DNA of 6,392 bases from Geothrix sp. (GCA_023701165.1 JAMPXL010000061.1:1-6392); one strand, 5' to 3'. Positions 1 to 5,776 are shown, counted from the stretch's first letter. The notes: a model not told the origin generated them from the sequence alone. Translations and numbers: made by a program.

Positions 1-213
1 GGCCTTTCCATCCTTCTGCCAGGTGGCCTTGAGGGCCTCGGGGATGACCTCTCCCGCCAGCACCTCGACCATCACCGTGGGCAGGGGGTTGGGCAGCAGG
101 TCCAAAGCCTCGCCGTTCTTGAGCTCAAGGCGGGGCTTCTTGTCGGCCTCCAGGCGGAGCCGGGCGCCGCCCTTGGCGATGACGTGGGATAGCAGCCGGT
201 CCAGCTGGGCCAT
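1..213 (-). CDS. Partial gene: 5' end of a possible PilT/GspE-like N-terminal domain protein
   Basis: Only the first 71 codons are visible; the frame is still open at base 1, so the product is truncated by the window edge. The start at 213 is supported by a perfect AGGAGG on the minus strand (219-224) five bases upstream. The peptide begins MAQLDRLLSHVIAKGGARLR and continues with the pattern 'KKPRLELKNGEALDLL'. This layout of a helix, a glycine-rich turn, a beta strand and an 'xPxLxxxNGE' strand resembles the N-terminal domain of type IV pilus/type II secretion ATPases such as PilT, where the family usually has 'KGASDLHL..G..P.LR..GE'. The usual SDLHL segment reads ARLRL here, and the Walker motifs would lie outside the window, so the match is weak and unproven. 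Some other protein with a similar small alpha-beta domain is equally possible. The gene is transcribed away from sucC, so the two share a 104-base divergent control region. Confidence 0.7.
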   Translation of the reverse strand, partial: MAQLDRLLSHVIAKGGARLRLEADKKPRLELKNGEALDLLPNPLPTVMVEVLAGEVIPEALKATWQKDGKA

Positions 214-263
214 GAACGCCTCCTGAGGCTTTCAAAGGATGCCACGGGTCACAGCCTTCGGGG

Positions 264-292
264 TTCGGACCTGGGGACCCGGCCGCTAGACT
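264..292 (+). promoter_or_regulatory. Possible sigma70-type promoter for sucCD
   Basis: In the divergent spacer upstream of sucC, TTCGGA (264-269) and TAGACT (287-292) are separated by 17 bases. They match the TTGACA/TATAAT consensus at 3 and 4 of 6 positions. A transcript would start near 299 and give a leader of about 19 bases carrying the GGGAG ribosome binding site at 308-312. The match is modest, and GC-rich organisms often tolerate poor promoters, so this is a candidate only. Confidence 0.25.
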
Positions 293-317
293 GGAGGTGA
301 CCTTCTCGGGAGCAAGC

Positions 318-1475
318 ATGAACATCCATGAATACCAAGCCAAGGAGCTGCTGCGGCAGTACAAGGTGGCCACGCCCGACGGGAAGGTCGCCCAGGACGC
401 CGAGGAAGCCCGCATGATCACCAAGGAATTCGGCGGAGCCAGCGTCGTGAAGGCCCAGATCCACGCCGGTGGCCGCGGCAAGGGCGGCGGCGTGAAGTTC
501 GCCACGGACCCCGACAAGGCCGCCGAGCTGTTCAAGGCCATGATCGGCATGCAGCTGGTCACCAAGCAGACCGGCGCCGAAGGCCGCAAGGTCCGCACTG
601 TGTTCCTCTCCAAGCCCGTGGACATCGAGCGGGAGCTCTACCTGAGCTACCTGGTGGACCGCGTCACCAGCCGGATCACCATCCTGGCCTCCACCGAAGG
701 CGGCGTGGAGATCGAGGAAGTGGCCGAGAAGACCCCCGAGAAGATCGTCAAGGTGGCCGTGGATCCGGCCCTGGGCCTCAGCGGCTTCCAGGCCCGCCAG
801 GTGGCCTTCGCCCTGGGGCTCGAAGGCAACGCCTTCAAGCAGGGCGTGGTCTTCCTCCAGAACCTCTACCGGCTCTTCGTGGAGAAGGACTGCTCCATGG
901 TGGAGATCAACCCGCTGGTGATCACCAAGCAGGGTGACGTCACGGCCCTGGACGCCAAGATCGGCTTCGATGACAACGGCCTGGTCCGCCACCCGGACGT
1001 GCTGGCCTACCGCGACCTCAACGAGGAAGCCGAAGAGGAGGTGGAGGCCAGCAAGTACAACCTCAACTTCATCAAGCTGGACGGCAGCATCGGCTGCATG
1101 GTGAACGGCGCCGGCCTGGCCATGGCCACCATGGACATCATCAAGTACCACGGCAGCTCCCCGGCCAACTTCCTGGATGTGGGCGGCAGCGCCACCGAGG
1201 ATGCGGTGAAGAACGCCTTCCGCATCATCCTGCAGGACAAGTCCGTGAAGGCCGTCCTGGTGAACATCTTCGGCGGCATCATGCGCTGCGACATCGTGGC
1301 TTCCGGCATCGTGAACGCCGCGAAGGAAATCGGCATCAAGGTGCCCGTGGTGGTGCGCCTCGAAGGCACCAATGTCGAGGAAGGCAAGCAGATCCTGGCG
1401 GCGAGCGGCCTCAACCTCATCGTCGCCGCCGACCTGAAGGACGCCGCCGAGAAGGTGGTCGCTTCCATCAAGTAA
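318..1475 (+). CDS. sucC: Succinyl-CoA synthetase (ADP/GDP-forming), beta subunit SucC
   Basis: This is the beta subunit of succinyl-CoA ligase, which with SucD interconverts succinyl-CoA + NDP + Pi and succinate + NTP + CoA in the cytoplasmic TCA cycle. The 385-residue product is close to the 388 of E. coli SucC. It opens with the typical [12 protein letters not shown]. The ATP-grasp nucleotide-binding part carries the glycine-rich stretch GGRGKGGG at 51-58. The metal ligands are visible as Glu196 and Asn198 in VEINPL and Asp212 in ALDAKI, matching E. coli E197, N199 and D213. The C-terminal CoA-ligase domain contains [14 protein letters not shown] from 256, [10 protein letters not shown] from 289 and [10 protein letters not shown] from 316. 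An in-frame GTG at 297 exists, but the ATG at 318 has a GGGAG five bases upstream and gives the conserved N terminus. sucD follows after 43 bases, clearly the same transcript. Specificity for ATP versus GTP cannot be read from the sequence. Confidence 0.98.
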   Translation: MNIHEYQAKELLRQYKVATPDGKVAQDAEEARMITKEFGGASVVKAQIHAGGRGKGGGVKFATDPDKAAELFKAMIGMQLVTKQTGAEGRKVRTVFLSKPVDIERELYLSYLVDRVTSRITILASTEGGVEIEEVAEKTPEKIVKVAVDPALGLSGFQARQVAFALGLEGNAFKQGVVFLQNLYRLFVEKDCSMVEINPLVITKQGDVTALDAKIGFDDNGLVRHPDVLAYRDLNEEAEEEVEASKYNLNFIKLDGSIGCMVNGAGLAMATMDIIKYHGSSPANFLDVGGSATEDAVKNAFRIILQDKSVKAVLVNIFGGIMRCDIVASGIVNAAKEIGIKVPVVVRLEGTNVEEGKQILAASGLNLIVAADLKDAAEKVVASIK

Positions 1476-1518
1476 GTCCATCCACGGAACCCGGAATCAC
1501 ATTCTCGAGAGGTATGAC

Positions 1519-2391
1519 ATGGCAGTTCTCGTGGGCAACCACACCAAACTCATCGTTCAGGGCATCACGGGCCGCGAAGGTCTCTTCCACGCCAAGGGCT
1601 GCCGCGACTACGGCACCAACGTGGTCGGCGGCGTGACCCCCGGCAAGGGCGGCACCGAGATCGAAGGCTTCCCGGTCTTCAACACCGTCCAGGAGGCTGT
1701 GGCCAAGACCGGCGCCAACGCCACCATGATCTTCGTCCCTCCCGTGGCCGCCGCGGACGCCATCCTCGAGGCCCTGGACGCGGGCATCGAGCTGGTCGTC
1801 TGCATCACCGAGGGCATCCCTGTCCTTGACATGGTCAAGGTCAAGCGCGTGCTTCCCAACTACCCCAAGAGCCGCCTCATCGGCCCCAACTGCCCCGGCA
1901 TCATCAGCCCCGGCCTGGCCAAGATCGGCATCATGCCCGGCCGCATCCACAAGCAGGGCCATGTGGGCGTGGTCAGCCGCTCCGGCACCCTCACCTATGA
2001 GGCCGTGGGCCAGCTCACGGCCCTGGGCATCGGCCAGAGCACCTGCATCGGCATCGGCGGCGATCCGGTCAGCGGCACCAGCCACATCGACGCGCTGGAG
2101 CTGTTCAACAACGATCCGGACACCCACGCCGTCATCATGATCGGCGAGATCGGCGGCAGCGCCGAGGAAGACGCCGCCGCCTGGGTGAAGGCCCACATGA
2201 AGAAGCCCGTGGTGGCCTTCATCGCCGGTCAGACGGCCCCTCCGGGGCGCCGCATGGGCCACGCGGGCGCCATCATCTCCGGGGGCAAGGGCACCGCCGC
2301 CGAGAAGATGAAGGCCCTCACCGCCGCCGGCATCACCGTGGTGCAGAGCCCCGCCGACATGGGCAAGGCCCTGGCCGAGCGGCTGAAGTAG
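1519..2391 (+). CDS. sucD: Succinyl-CoA synthetase, alpha subunit SucD
   Basis: This is the alpha subunit of succinyl-CoA ligase. It binds CoA and carries the histidine that is transiently phosphorylated during substrate-level phosphorylation. The 290-residue product matches the usual length (E. coli 289). The N-terminal CoA-binding Rossmann domain shows [15 protein letters not shown] and GGVTPGKGG near residues 14-40. It is followed by [34 protein letters not shown] and [10 protein letters not shown], all signature segments of the family. The active-site histidine is His248 in MGHAGAI, corresponding to the E. coli phosphohistidine, and [15 protein letters not shown] precedes it. GAGAGG at 1507-1512 lies six bases before the ATG. 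The gene is cotranscribed with sucC. A strong hairpin starts 17 bases after the TAG stop and may end the transcript. Confidence 0.98.
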   Translation: MAVLVGNHTKLIVQGITGREGLFHAKGCRDYGTNVVGGVTPGKGGTEIEGFPVFNTVQEAVAKTGANATMIFVPPVAAADAILEALDAGIELVVCITEGIPVLDMVKVKRVLPNYPKSRLIGPNCPGIISPGLAKIGIMPGRIHKQGHVGVVSRSGTLTYEAVGQLTALGIGQSTCIGIGGDPVSGTSHIDALELFNNDPDTHAVIMIGEIGGSAEEDAAAWVKAHMKKPVVAFIAGQTAPPGRRMGHAGAIISGGKGTAAEKMKALTAAGITVVQSPADMGKALAERLK

Positions 2392-2408
2392 CCCCAACGA
2401 AAAGCGTC

Positions 2409-2468
2409 ACCACCAAGACACCAAGGCACCAGGAAAAGCAGTTCTTGGTGCCTTGGTGTCTTGGTGGT
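2409..2468 (+). repeat. Octamer-repeat hairpin downstream of sucD
   Basis: Bases 2409-2431 and 2446-2468 are perfect reverse complements (23 bp). Pairing continues inward through a G.T wobble (2432/2445) and three more pairs to give a 27-bp stem with the 6-base loop AAGCAG (2436-2441). The right arm is three exact octamers of the form NCTTGGTG (2443-2450, 2451-2458, 2459-2466). The left arm is the complementary set CACCAAGA, CACCAAGG, CACCAGGA (2411-2434). The composition, less GC-rich than the flanking genes, and the internal periodicity set it apart from its surroundings. It could be a dispersed intergenic repeat, a transcript-end stabiliser, or a terminator helped by the TTAATTTT that follows. 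I favour a repeat-family element that also acts at the end of sucCD, but only the structure is certain. Confidence 0.85.
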
Positions 2469-2475
2469 TAATTTT
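2409..2475 (+). terminator. Possible intrinsic terminator of sucCD
   Basis: The 27-bp stem is followed directly by TTAATTTT (2468-2475), a broken T-rich run. That is a plausible but imperfect rho-independent signal: the stem is far longer than usual and the U-tract is interrupted by AA. If it terminates, the thioesterase gene starting at 2480 needs its own initiation point within or just after the hairpin. Confidence 0.4.
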
Positions 2476-2479
2476 CATC

Positions 2480-2887
2480 ATGCTCATCTCACGGGAAATG
2501 GTCCTGGACCAGGACATCGGCCTCAATGCCGCCCTCTTCGGGGGGGACATGATGGCGCGCATGGACAAGGTGGCGGGCATCGCGGCTTCGCTGCTGTCGC
2601 GCAACCGGCGCTTCCTCACGGTGAAGGTGTCGGAGCTGCTCTTCCACAGCCCCGTGCGGGCTGGGGAGATCATCGAATTCCACGTGGCCGTCGCCCGCCA
2701 GGGCCGCACCAGCCTCACCCTGCAGCTGGAGGTGCAGGTCTACGAGCCGGTGACGGACCGGCGCCGGGATGTCACCAGCGGGGAGTTCGTGATGGTGGCC
2801 GTGGACGAGGCTCTGCGCCCGGAGCCGATTCTCTGGAAGCCTGAGATGCTGCAGGCCGCGGCGGAGGCCCGCCAGCGAGGCGCCTGA
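2480..2887 (+). CDS. Hotdog-fold acyl-CoA thioesterase (YciA-like)
   Basis: The predicted enzyme hydrolyses acyl-CoA thioesters to free acid and CoA in the cytoplasm. The 135-residue product is a single hotdog domain, the usual size for YciA-type bacterial thioesterases. The characteristic N-terminal block is N-x2-LFGG-x-M-x3-D, here Asn16, LFGG at 19-22 and Asp29, followed by a hydrophobic helix (KVAGIAASLL). Asn16 and Asp29 sit where family members carry active-site residues. The strand block SELLFHSPVRAGEIIEFHV, the RQGRTSLTLQLEV strand and the late FVMVAVDEALRPEPI match the family's 'F..PV..GD.I' and 'FVxVAVD..G.P.P' patterns. The start at ATG 2480 gives MLISREMVLDQDIGLNAALF, which aligns with homologue N termini. 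A second ATG at 2498 would cut this block. No ribosome binding site precedes 2480; the hairpin ends 11 bases upstream. Substrate chain length cannot be inferred. Proximity to sucCD hints at a role in acyl-CoA balance but does not prove it. Confidence 0.9.
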   Translation: MLISREMVLDQDIGLNAALFGGDMMARMDKVAGIAASLLSRNRRFLTVKVSELLFHSPVRAGEIIEFHVAVARQGRTSLTLQLEVQVYEPVTDRRRDVTSGEFVMVAVDEALRPEPILWKPEMLQAAAEARQRGA

Positions 2888-2933
2888 TCGCGTGTTTCCA
2901 CACGGAGACCGGTTCAGGCGCGCTGTACAGGCG

Positions 2934-2939
2934 TATCCT
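2934..2939 (+). promoter_or_regulatory. Possible -10 box for a leaderless radical SAM transcript
   Basis: TATCCT lies seven bases before the ATG at 2946, so a transcript using it as a -10 box would begin at or next to the start codon. The 58-base gap after the thioesterase leaves room for a promoter. The only -35 candidates 16-18 bases upstream (around GGTTCA, 2911-2916) are poor. The other initiation signal, GGAG at 2940-2943, is only two bases from the ATG, which is unusually close for a ribosome binding site. Confidence 0.2.
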
Positions 2940-2945
2940 GGAGCC

Positions 2946-3824
2946 ATGACGGATCTCATCAAGGCTCACCTGGACCACCGGCGCGTCTGGCGGGACTTCG
3001 ACTACTGCTACCCGGTGATCTCGCGGCGCAGCCGTGGGGTCAGCCTGGGCGTGAACCTGAATCCCGACAAGGCCTGCAATTTCGATTGTGTCTATTGCGA
3101 AGTGGACCGGATCACGCCCCCGAAGCGCCGGGACCTGGACCTGGACCTGCTGGACCGGGAGCTGGGCCTCCTGCTGGACCTGGCCACCAGCGGCGAGATC
3201 TACGAGATCCCGCCCTTCGATTCGGCCCGGCCCGAGCAGCGGCGCCTCAACGACATCGCCTTCAGCGGCGACGGGGAACCCACCACGGCCCGCGAATTCG
3301 CCGACACGGTGGACCGGGTGGCCCGCCTCAAGAACCAGCGGGGCCTGGACCTGGTGAAGCTGGTGCTGATCACGGATTCCAGCCGCCTCCAGGCGCCGGA
3401 GGTGCTGAAGGGCCTGGAGACGCTGATGGCGAACCAGGGGGAGATCTGGGCCAAGCTGGACGCGGGGACGGAAGCCCACTACCGGGAGATCTGCCGCAGC
3501 CAGGTGCCCTTCCAGCGCATCCTCGACAACCTGGCGGCCACCGCCCGCCGCTGGCCCATCCTGATCCAGACCCTCTTCCTGAGCTGGAAGGGGCAGGGGC
3601 CCGGCGAGGCCGAACTCGAAGCCTACTGCGGCCGCCTGGAGGCCATCCTGGCCATGGGCGGGCGCATCCAGGCCCTCCAGCTCTACACCGTGGCCCGGCC
3701 CACGCCGGAGCCCGAGGCCCGGCCCCTGGCGCGGCTGGAGATGGACGTCCTCGCCTCCGTGGTGCGCTCCCGGTTGCCGGGCCTGCCGGTGGAGGTCTAC
3801 TACGGACCGGAGGAATGGGCCTGA
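2946..3824 (+). CDS. Radical SAM protein, TYW1-related uncharacterised bacterial group (COG0731-like)
   Basis: This is a predicted cytoplasmic radical S-adenosylmethionine enzyme of 292 residues. The cluster motif is CNFDCVYC with Cys44, Cys48 and Cys51 (CX3CX2C), expected to bind a [4Fe-4S] cluster that cleaves SAM. It sits in NLNPDKACNFDCVYCEVDR, typical of a widespread bacterial family with no established substrate. Further landmarks are FSGDGEPTT (106-114, the SAM-binding GGE-like motif), ITDSS (142-146, where I would expect ITN-A/G-T/S), KLDAGT from 170, IQTLFL, and the terminal LYTVARPTPE (from 246) and PVEVYYGP. Order and spacing agree with the group related to archaeal tRNA wyosine synthase TYW1. 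A tRNA or other nucleoside substrate is therefore possible but unproven, since bacteria generally lack wyosine. ATG 2946 is chosen because MTDLIKAHLDHRRVW leads straight into the conserved domain; an upstream in-frame GTG at 2892 only adds unconserved residues. The stop overlaps the next gene's ATG by one base, implying translational coupling. Confidence 0.9.
   Translation: MTDLIKAHLDHRRVWRDFDYCYPVISRRSRGVSLGVNLNPDKACNFDCVYCEVDRITPPKRRDLDLDLLDRELGLLLDLATSGEIYEIPPFDSARPEQRRLNDIAFSGDGEPTTAREFADTVDRVARLKNQRGLDLVKLVLITDSSRLQAPEVLKGLETLMANQGEIWAKLDAGTEAHYREICRSQVPFQRILDNLAATARRWPILIQTLFLSWKGQGPGEAELEAYCGRLEAILAMGGRIQALQLYTVARPTPEPEARPLARLEMDVLASVVRSRLPGLPVEVYYGPEEWA
3809..3813 (+). promoter_or_regulatory. 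Ribosome binding site for the CapA-like gene, inside the radical SAM gene
   Basis: GGAGG lies within the last codons of the radical SAM gene. It is ten bases from the ATG at 3824 but only one base from an in-frame ATG at 3815. The spacing favours 3824, which also forms the common TGATG stop/start overlap. Confidence 0.55.
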
Positions 3825-5041
3825 TGCGCCTCGGACCGGGGCTTGCCGCCGCGCTTCCGGCGGTCCTGGACCTGTTCCTGGCCTGCCGGTCGCGCCCGGC
3901 GCCGCCGCCTCCCGCTCCAATCCGCCTGCGCCTGGTGGCCGTGGGGGACATCCTCATGCATCAGGACGTGAAGCTGGCGGCGGAACAGGCACCGCAGGGT
4001 TTCCCGGCCCTGTGGGCAGACCTGGTGCCCCTCTTCCAGGGGGCGGATCTGGCCTTCGGCAACCTGGAGACGCCTGTGGCGCCTACCACCGGCCGGCCGG
4101 GCATCCCCTTCCAGTTCAACGCTCCGGCCATCCTTCCCGCGGCCCTGCGCGCCAGCGGCTTCACGGTGCTGTCCACGGCCAACAACCATGCCTTCGACCA
4201 GGGCCCCAAGGGCGTGCGCGAGACCCTGGACCGCCTGAGGGCGGAGCGCCTGGTGGCCGTGGGGAGTGGCGAGGACCGCCTCCGGGCCGAGGAACTCCAG
4301 ATCGTGGAGCGCCAGGGCCTCAAGGTGGCCTTCCTGGGCTTCACGGACCTCTTCAACCTGGACCTGAACCGGAAGGCGACGGAGCCCTGGGTGCGCCCCC
4401 TGGACCTGGAGCCGGCGCTGGCCGCCGTGCGGGAGGCCCGCTCCCGCGCCGACCTGGTGGTGGTGAGCGTCCACTGGGGCAACGAGTACCAGCGCCAGCC
4501 CACGAAGCGGCAGCGGGACATCGCGAAGCTGATGGCGGGGGCGGGCTGCGACCTGCTGCTGGGGCACCATCCCCACGTGCTCCAGCCTGCGGAGCTCGTG
4601 GAGGCGGGCGGGCGGAAGGCCCTGGTGGCCTACTCCCTGGGCAACTTCATCAGCAACCAGGACCGCATGTACCGGGCCGACCTCTTTCCGGTGGCGGGCG
4701 GGGACAACCGCGATGGCGCCGCGCTCCAGGCCGTGTTCGAGCAGCGGCAGGATGCCTCTGGGAAACCACGCCTGGTCCTGGCCGAGACCTCCTTCGAACC
4801 CCTGTGGACCGAGAACAACTGGGGCGTCCCGGCCGCGAGGCGGGAGATCCGCGTCATCCGCGTGGCCGCCGCCGAGGCCCGGGTGCGGGCGGAGGTGGAG
4901 GCCCTGTCGGTCCCACTGGGAGGGCCGGAGGCCCCGGCCCGGCGGGCGGCGCTTCTGGAGAAGCAGGAGTACCTGCGCACGCTCATCCTGCGGCGGAAGC
5001 GCATTGCGGAGACCCTGGGCGAGGCCTTCGCCGCCCGCTAG
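3824..5041 (+). CDS. CapA/PgsA-family protein (metallophosphatase fold)
   Basis: The 405-residue protein belongs to the PGA_cap/CapA family, calcineurin-like metallophosphatase-fold proteins first known from poly-gamma-glutamate capsule synthesis and found in many bacteria without that capsule. The conserved ladder is present: AVGDILMH with Asp42 and His46, FGNLETP (Asn80, Glu82), STANNHAFDQG (Asn120, Asn121, His122, Asp125), VHWGNEY (His217, Glu221), GHHPHVLQ (His248, His249, His251) and YSLGNF (Asn274). All likely metal and active-site residues are intact. The first 21 residues are hydrophobic and end in FLAC (Cys21), followed by a proline-rich linker, suggesting export, perhaps as a lipoprotein. 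The positive charge is minimal and the lipobox is poor (Phe and Leu at -3 and -2). Beyond about residue 335 the tail is charged and helical. No capBC/pgsBC neighbours are seen, so capsule synthesis is not supported. The gene overlaps the radical SAM gene by one base. Its TAG stop lies in the CTAG flanking the downstream repeat element. Confidence 0.9.
   Translation: MRLGPGLAAALPAVLDLFLACRSRPAPPPPAPIRLRLVAVGDILMHQDVKLAAEQAPQGFPALWADLVPLFQGADLAFGNLETPVAPTTGRPGIPFQFNAPAILPAALRASGFTVLSTANNHAFDQGPKGVRETLDRLRAERLVAVGSGEDRLRAEELQIVERQGLKVAFLGFTDLFNLDLNRKATEPWVRPLDLEPALAAVREARSRADLVVVSVHWGNEYQRQPTKRQRDIAKLMAGAGCDLLLGHHPHVLQPAELVEAGGRKALVAYSLGNFISNQDRMYRADLFPVAGGDNRDGAALQAVFEQRQDASGKPRLVLAETSFEPLWTENNWGVPAARREIRVIRVAAAEARVRAEVEALSVPLGGPEAPARRAALLEKQEYLRTLILRRKRIAETLGEAFAAR
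5038..5041. repeat. Left copy of CTAG flank (target duplication), holding the capA-like stop codon
   Basis: CTAG abuts the left terminal repeat. Its last three bases (5039-5041) are the TAG stop of the CapA-like gene. Confidence 0.6.
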
Positions 5042-5206
5042 GGTCTGTTTTCAAAGTGGGGTGTGGCCGCGCAAGGGGCGCCGCCCAGCCGCACCCCTGG
5101 CTGCGTTGGCGGCCTCGAACGATGTCCCGCATCGCCCTTCAGCCGCCGCCTGGCCATGCGCGCGGCTGGACGGCGTCGCGGCTCGCATCCACTTTGAAAA
5201 CAGACC
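5042..5206. mobile_element. Putative MITE: 165-bp element with 18-bp terminal inverted repeats and CTAG target duplication
   Basis: GGTCTGTTTTCAAAGTGG at 5042-5059 is repeated exactly in reverse complement at 5189-5206. Both ends are flanked by CTAG (5038-5041 and 5207-5210). Because CTAG is palindromic, the perfect inverted repeat can equally be read as 22 bp including the flanks. The interior is GC-rich and has no convincing gene; its open frames are read-through of neighbouring frames without ribosome binding sites. It contains small local hairpins, for example CAGCCG/CGGCTG (5140-5145/5163-5168). Size, terminal repeats, short palindromic duplication and lack of a transposase fit a MITE mobilised in trans. 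Several IS5-family groups duplicate CTAG- or TA-type sites, so a relative of those is the natural guess. The alternative is a fixed bidirectional terminator-like repeat between convergent genes. Confidence 0.72.
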
Positions 5207-5210
5207 CTAG
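5207..5210. repeat. Right copy of CTAG flank (target duplication), holding the HD-gene stop codon
   Basis: CTAG abuts the right terminal repeat. Its first three bases (5207-5209), read on the minus strand, are the TAG stop of the HD-domain gene, mirroring the left side exactly. Confidence 0.6.
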
Positions 5211-5764
5211 ACCAGGCCGAGTTCTACGCGGTGCTCGTGCAGCACGGCGATGATGCGGGCCAGGTGCTCGTCCTCGGTGCCGCCCACGGCCTCGATGAGC
5301 ATGCGAAAGCCCTCGGCCACCTCGAAGCGGTCCACGCCCGCGGCGAAGGCCTTGTCCTTGAGCTTCTTCTTCACGCTCCTGGGTTCCAGGCCCTCGGTGC
5401 GGGTGGGCCGCACCAGCGCGCAGGCCATGACGAAGCCGGTGATCTCGTCCGAGGCCAGGAGGGCCTTGTCCAGAAGGTGATCGTAGGGCACGTTCCAGCG
5501 GGTGTAGTGGGCGCTGATGGCATGGGCCAGGTCTTCGTCGCCGCGCTCCCGCAGCCAGGCGACGATGCGCTTCGGGTGCTCCTCGGGCCAGCTGTCGTAG
5601 TCCGCATCGTGGAGCAGGCCCGCCAGTCCGAAGCGCTCCACGTCCTCGCTCAGCTTCGCCGCCAGGTCGCGCATGACCAGTTCCACGGCCCGGGCATGGG
5701 TCCGCAGCTTGTCAGAGGGCGTCCACGCGCAGAGCAGGGTCCAGGCTTCGTCACGGGTCAGCAT
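5207..5764 (-). CDS. HD-domain hydrolase (predicted metal-dependent phosphohydrolase)
   Basis: A 185-residue soluble protein with an HD fold. The metal-binding set H...HD...D is visible as His23 (LRTHARAVELVM), His52-Asp53 (GLLHDADYD) and Asp106 (ASDEITGF). Further histidines at 63, 81 and 86 (EHPKRI, HAISAH) are typical of HD proteins. The size and the 'LxxHDxDYD' block resemble the predicted hydrolases grouped in COG2316. HD proteins mostly hydrolyse phosphate esters of nucleotides, but the substrate of this group is not known to me. The ATG at 5764 is preceded by GAGGA (5771-5775 on the minus strand) at six bases. It follows truA by nine bases, and its ribosome binding site overlaps the truA stop, so the two are very likely cotranscribed and translationally coupled. 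The C terminus (HRVELGLV) ends at the edge of the repeat element, with the stop in the flanking CTAG. Confidence 0.88.
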   Translation of the reverse strand: MLTRDEAWTLLCAWTPSDKLRTHARAVELVMRDLAAKLSEDVERFGLAGLLHDADYDSWPEEHPKRIVAWLRERGDEDLAHAISAHYTRWNVPYDHLLDKALLASDEITGFVMACALVRPTRTEGLEPRSVKKKLKDKAFAAGVDRFEVAEGFRMLIEAVGGTEDEHLARIIAVLHEHRVELGLV

Positions 5765-5770
5765 CGGGCG

Positions 5771-5776
5771 TCCTCA
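5771..5776 (-). promoter_or_regulatory. Overlap of truA stop codon and HD-gene ribosome binding site
   Basis: Read on the minus strand this is TGAGGA: TGA ends truA, and GAGGA is the ribosome binding site six bases before the HD gene's ATG. Ribosomes finishing truA are therefore placed at the next initiation site, the usual layout for translational coupling. Confidence 0.7.

Noticed and set aside
297..317. Upstream GTG start for sucC adding seven residues
   Set aside because: The added residues are not part of the SucC N terminus, and the ATG at 318 has its own well-spaced GGGAG.
249..1481. 410-codon open frame on the minus strand, antisense to sucC
   Set aside because: Its protein is rich in H, G, L, D and V, the typical mirror of a GC-rich gene read in the complementary frame. 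It has no domain, and sucC itself is unmistakable.
1468..2397. 309-codon minus-strand frame opposite sucD
   Set aside because: It has the same low-complexity GC-driven composition and lies entirely over a well-conserved gene, so it is a shadow.
3131..3148. Three tandem GGACCT hexamers in the radical SAM gene
   Set aside because: They encode a run of Asp-Leu pairs in a leucine-rich helix (DLDLDLLDREL) and are explained by codon bias; there is no frameshift.
3086..3823. Long N-terminal extension of the CapA-like frame running back into the radical SAM gene
   Set aside because: The extra residues are a proline/glycine/alanine-rich out-of-frame reading of the radical SAM gene. The real start is the ATG at 3824 with GGAGG upstream.
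2772..3920. 382-codon minus-strand frame across the thioesterase and radical SAM genes
   Set aside because: Its composition is dominated by R, G, A, P and Q, with no motif, and it spans the boundary of two clear plus-strand genes.
5042..5206. tRNA, small RNA gene or riboswitch within the repeat element
   Set aside because: I could not build a cloverleaf or recognise a known fold. The perfect terminal repeats and CTAG flanks explain the region better.
4012..5253. 413-codon plus-strand frame through capA and the repeat element
   Set aside because: It is a proline/glycine/arginine-rich shadow of the CapA gene that merely continues through the repeat; it is not evidence of coding in the element.
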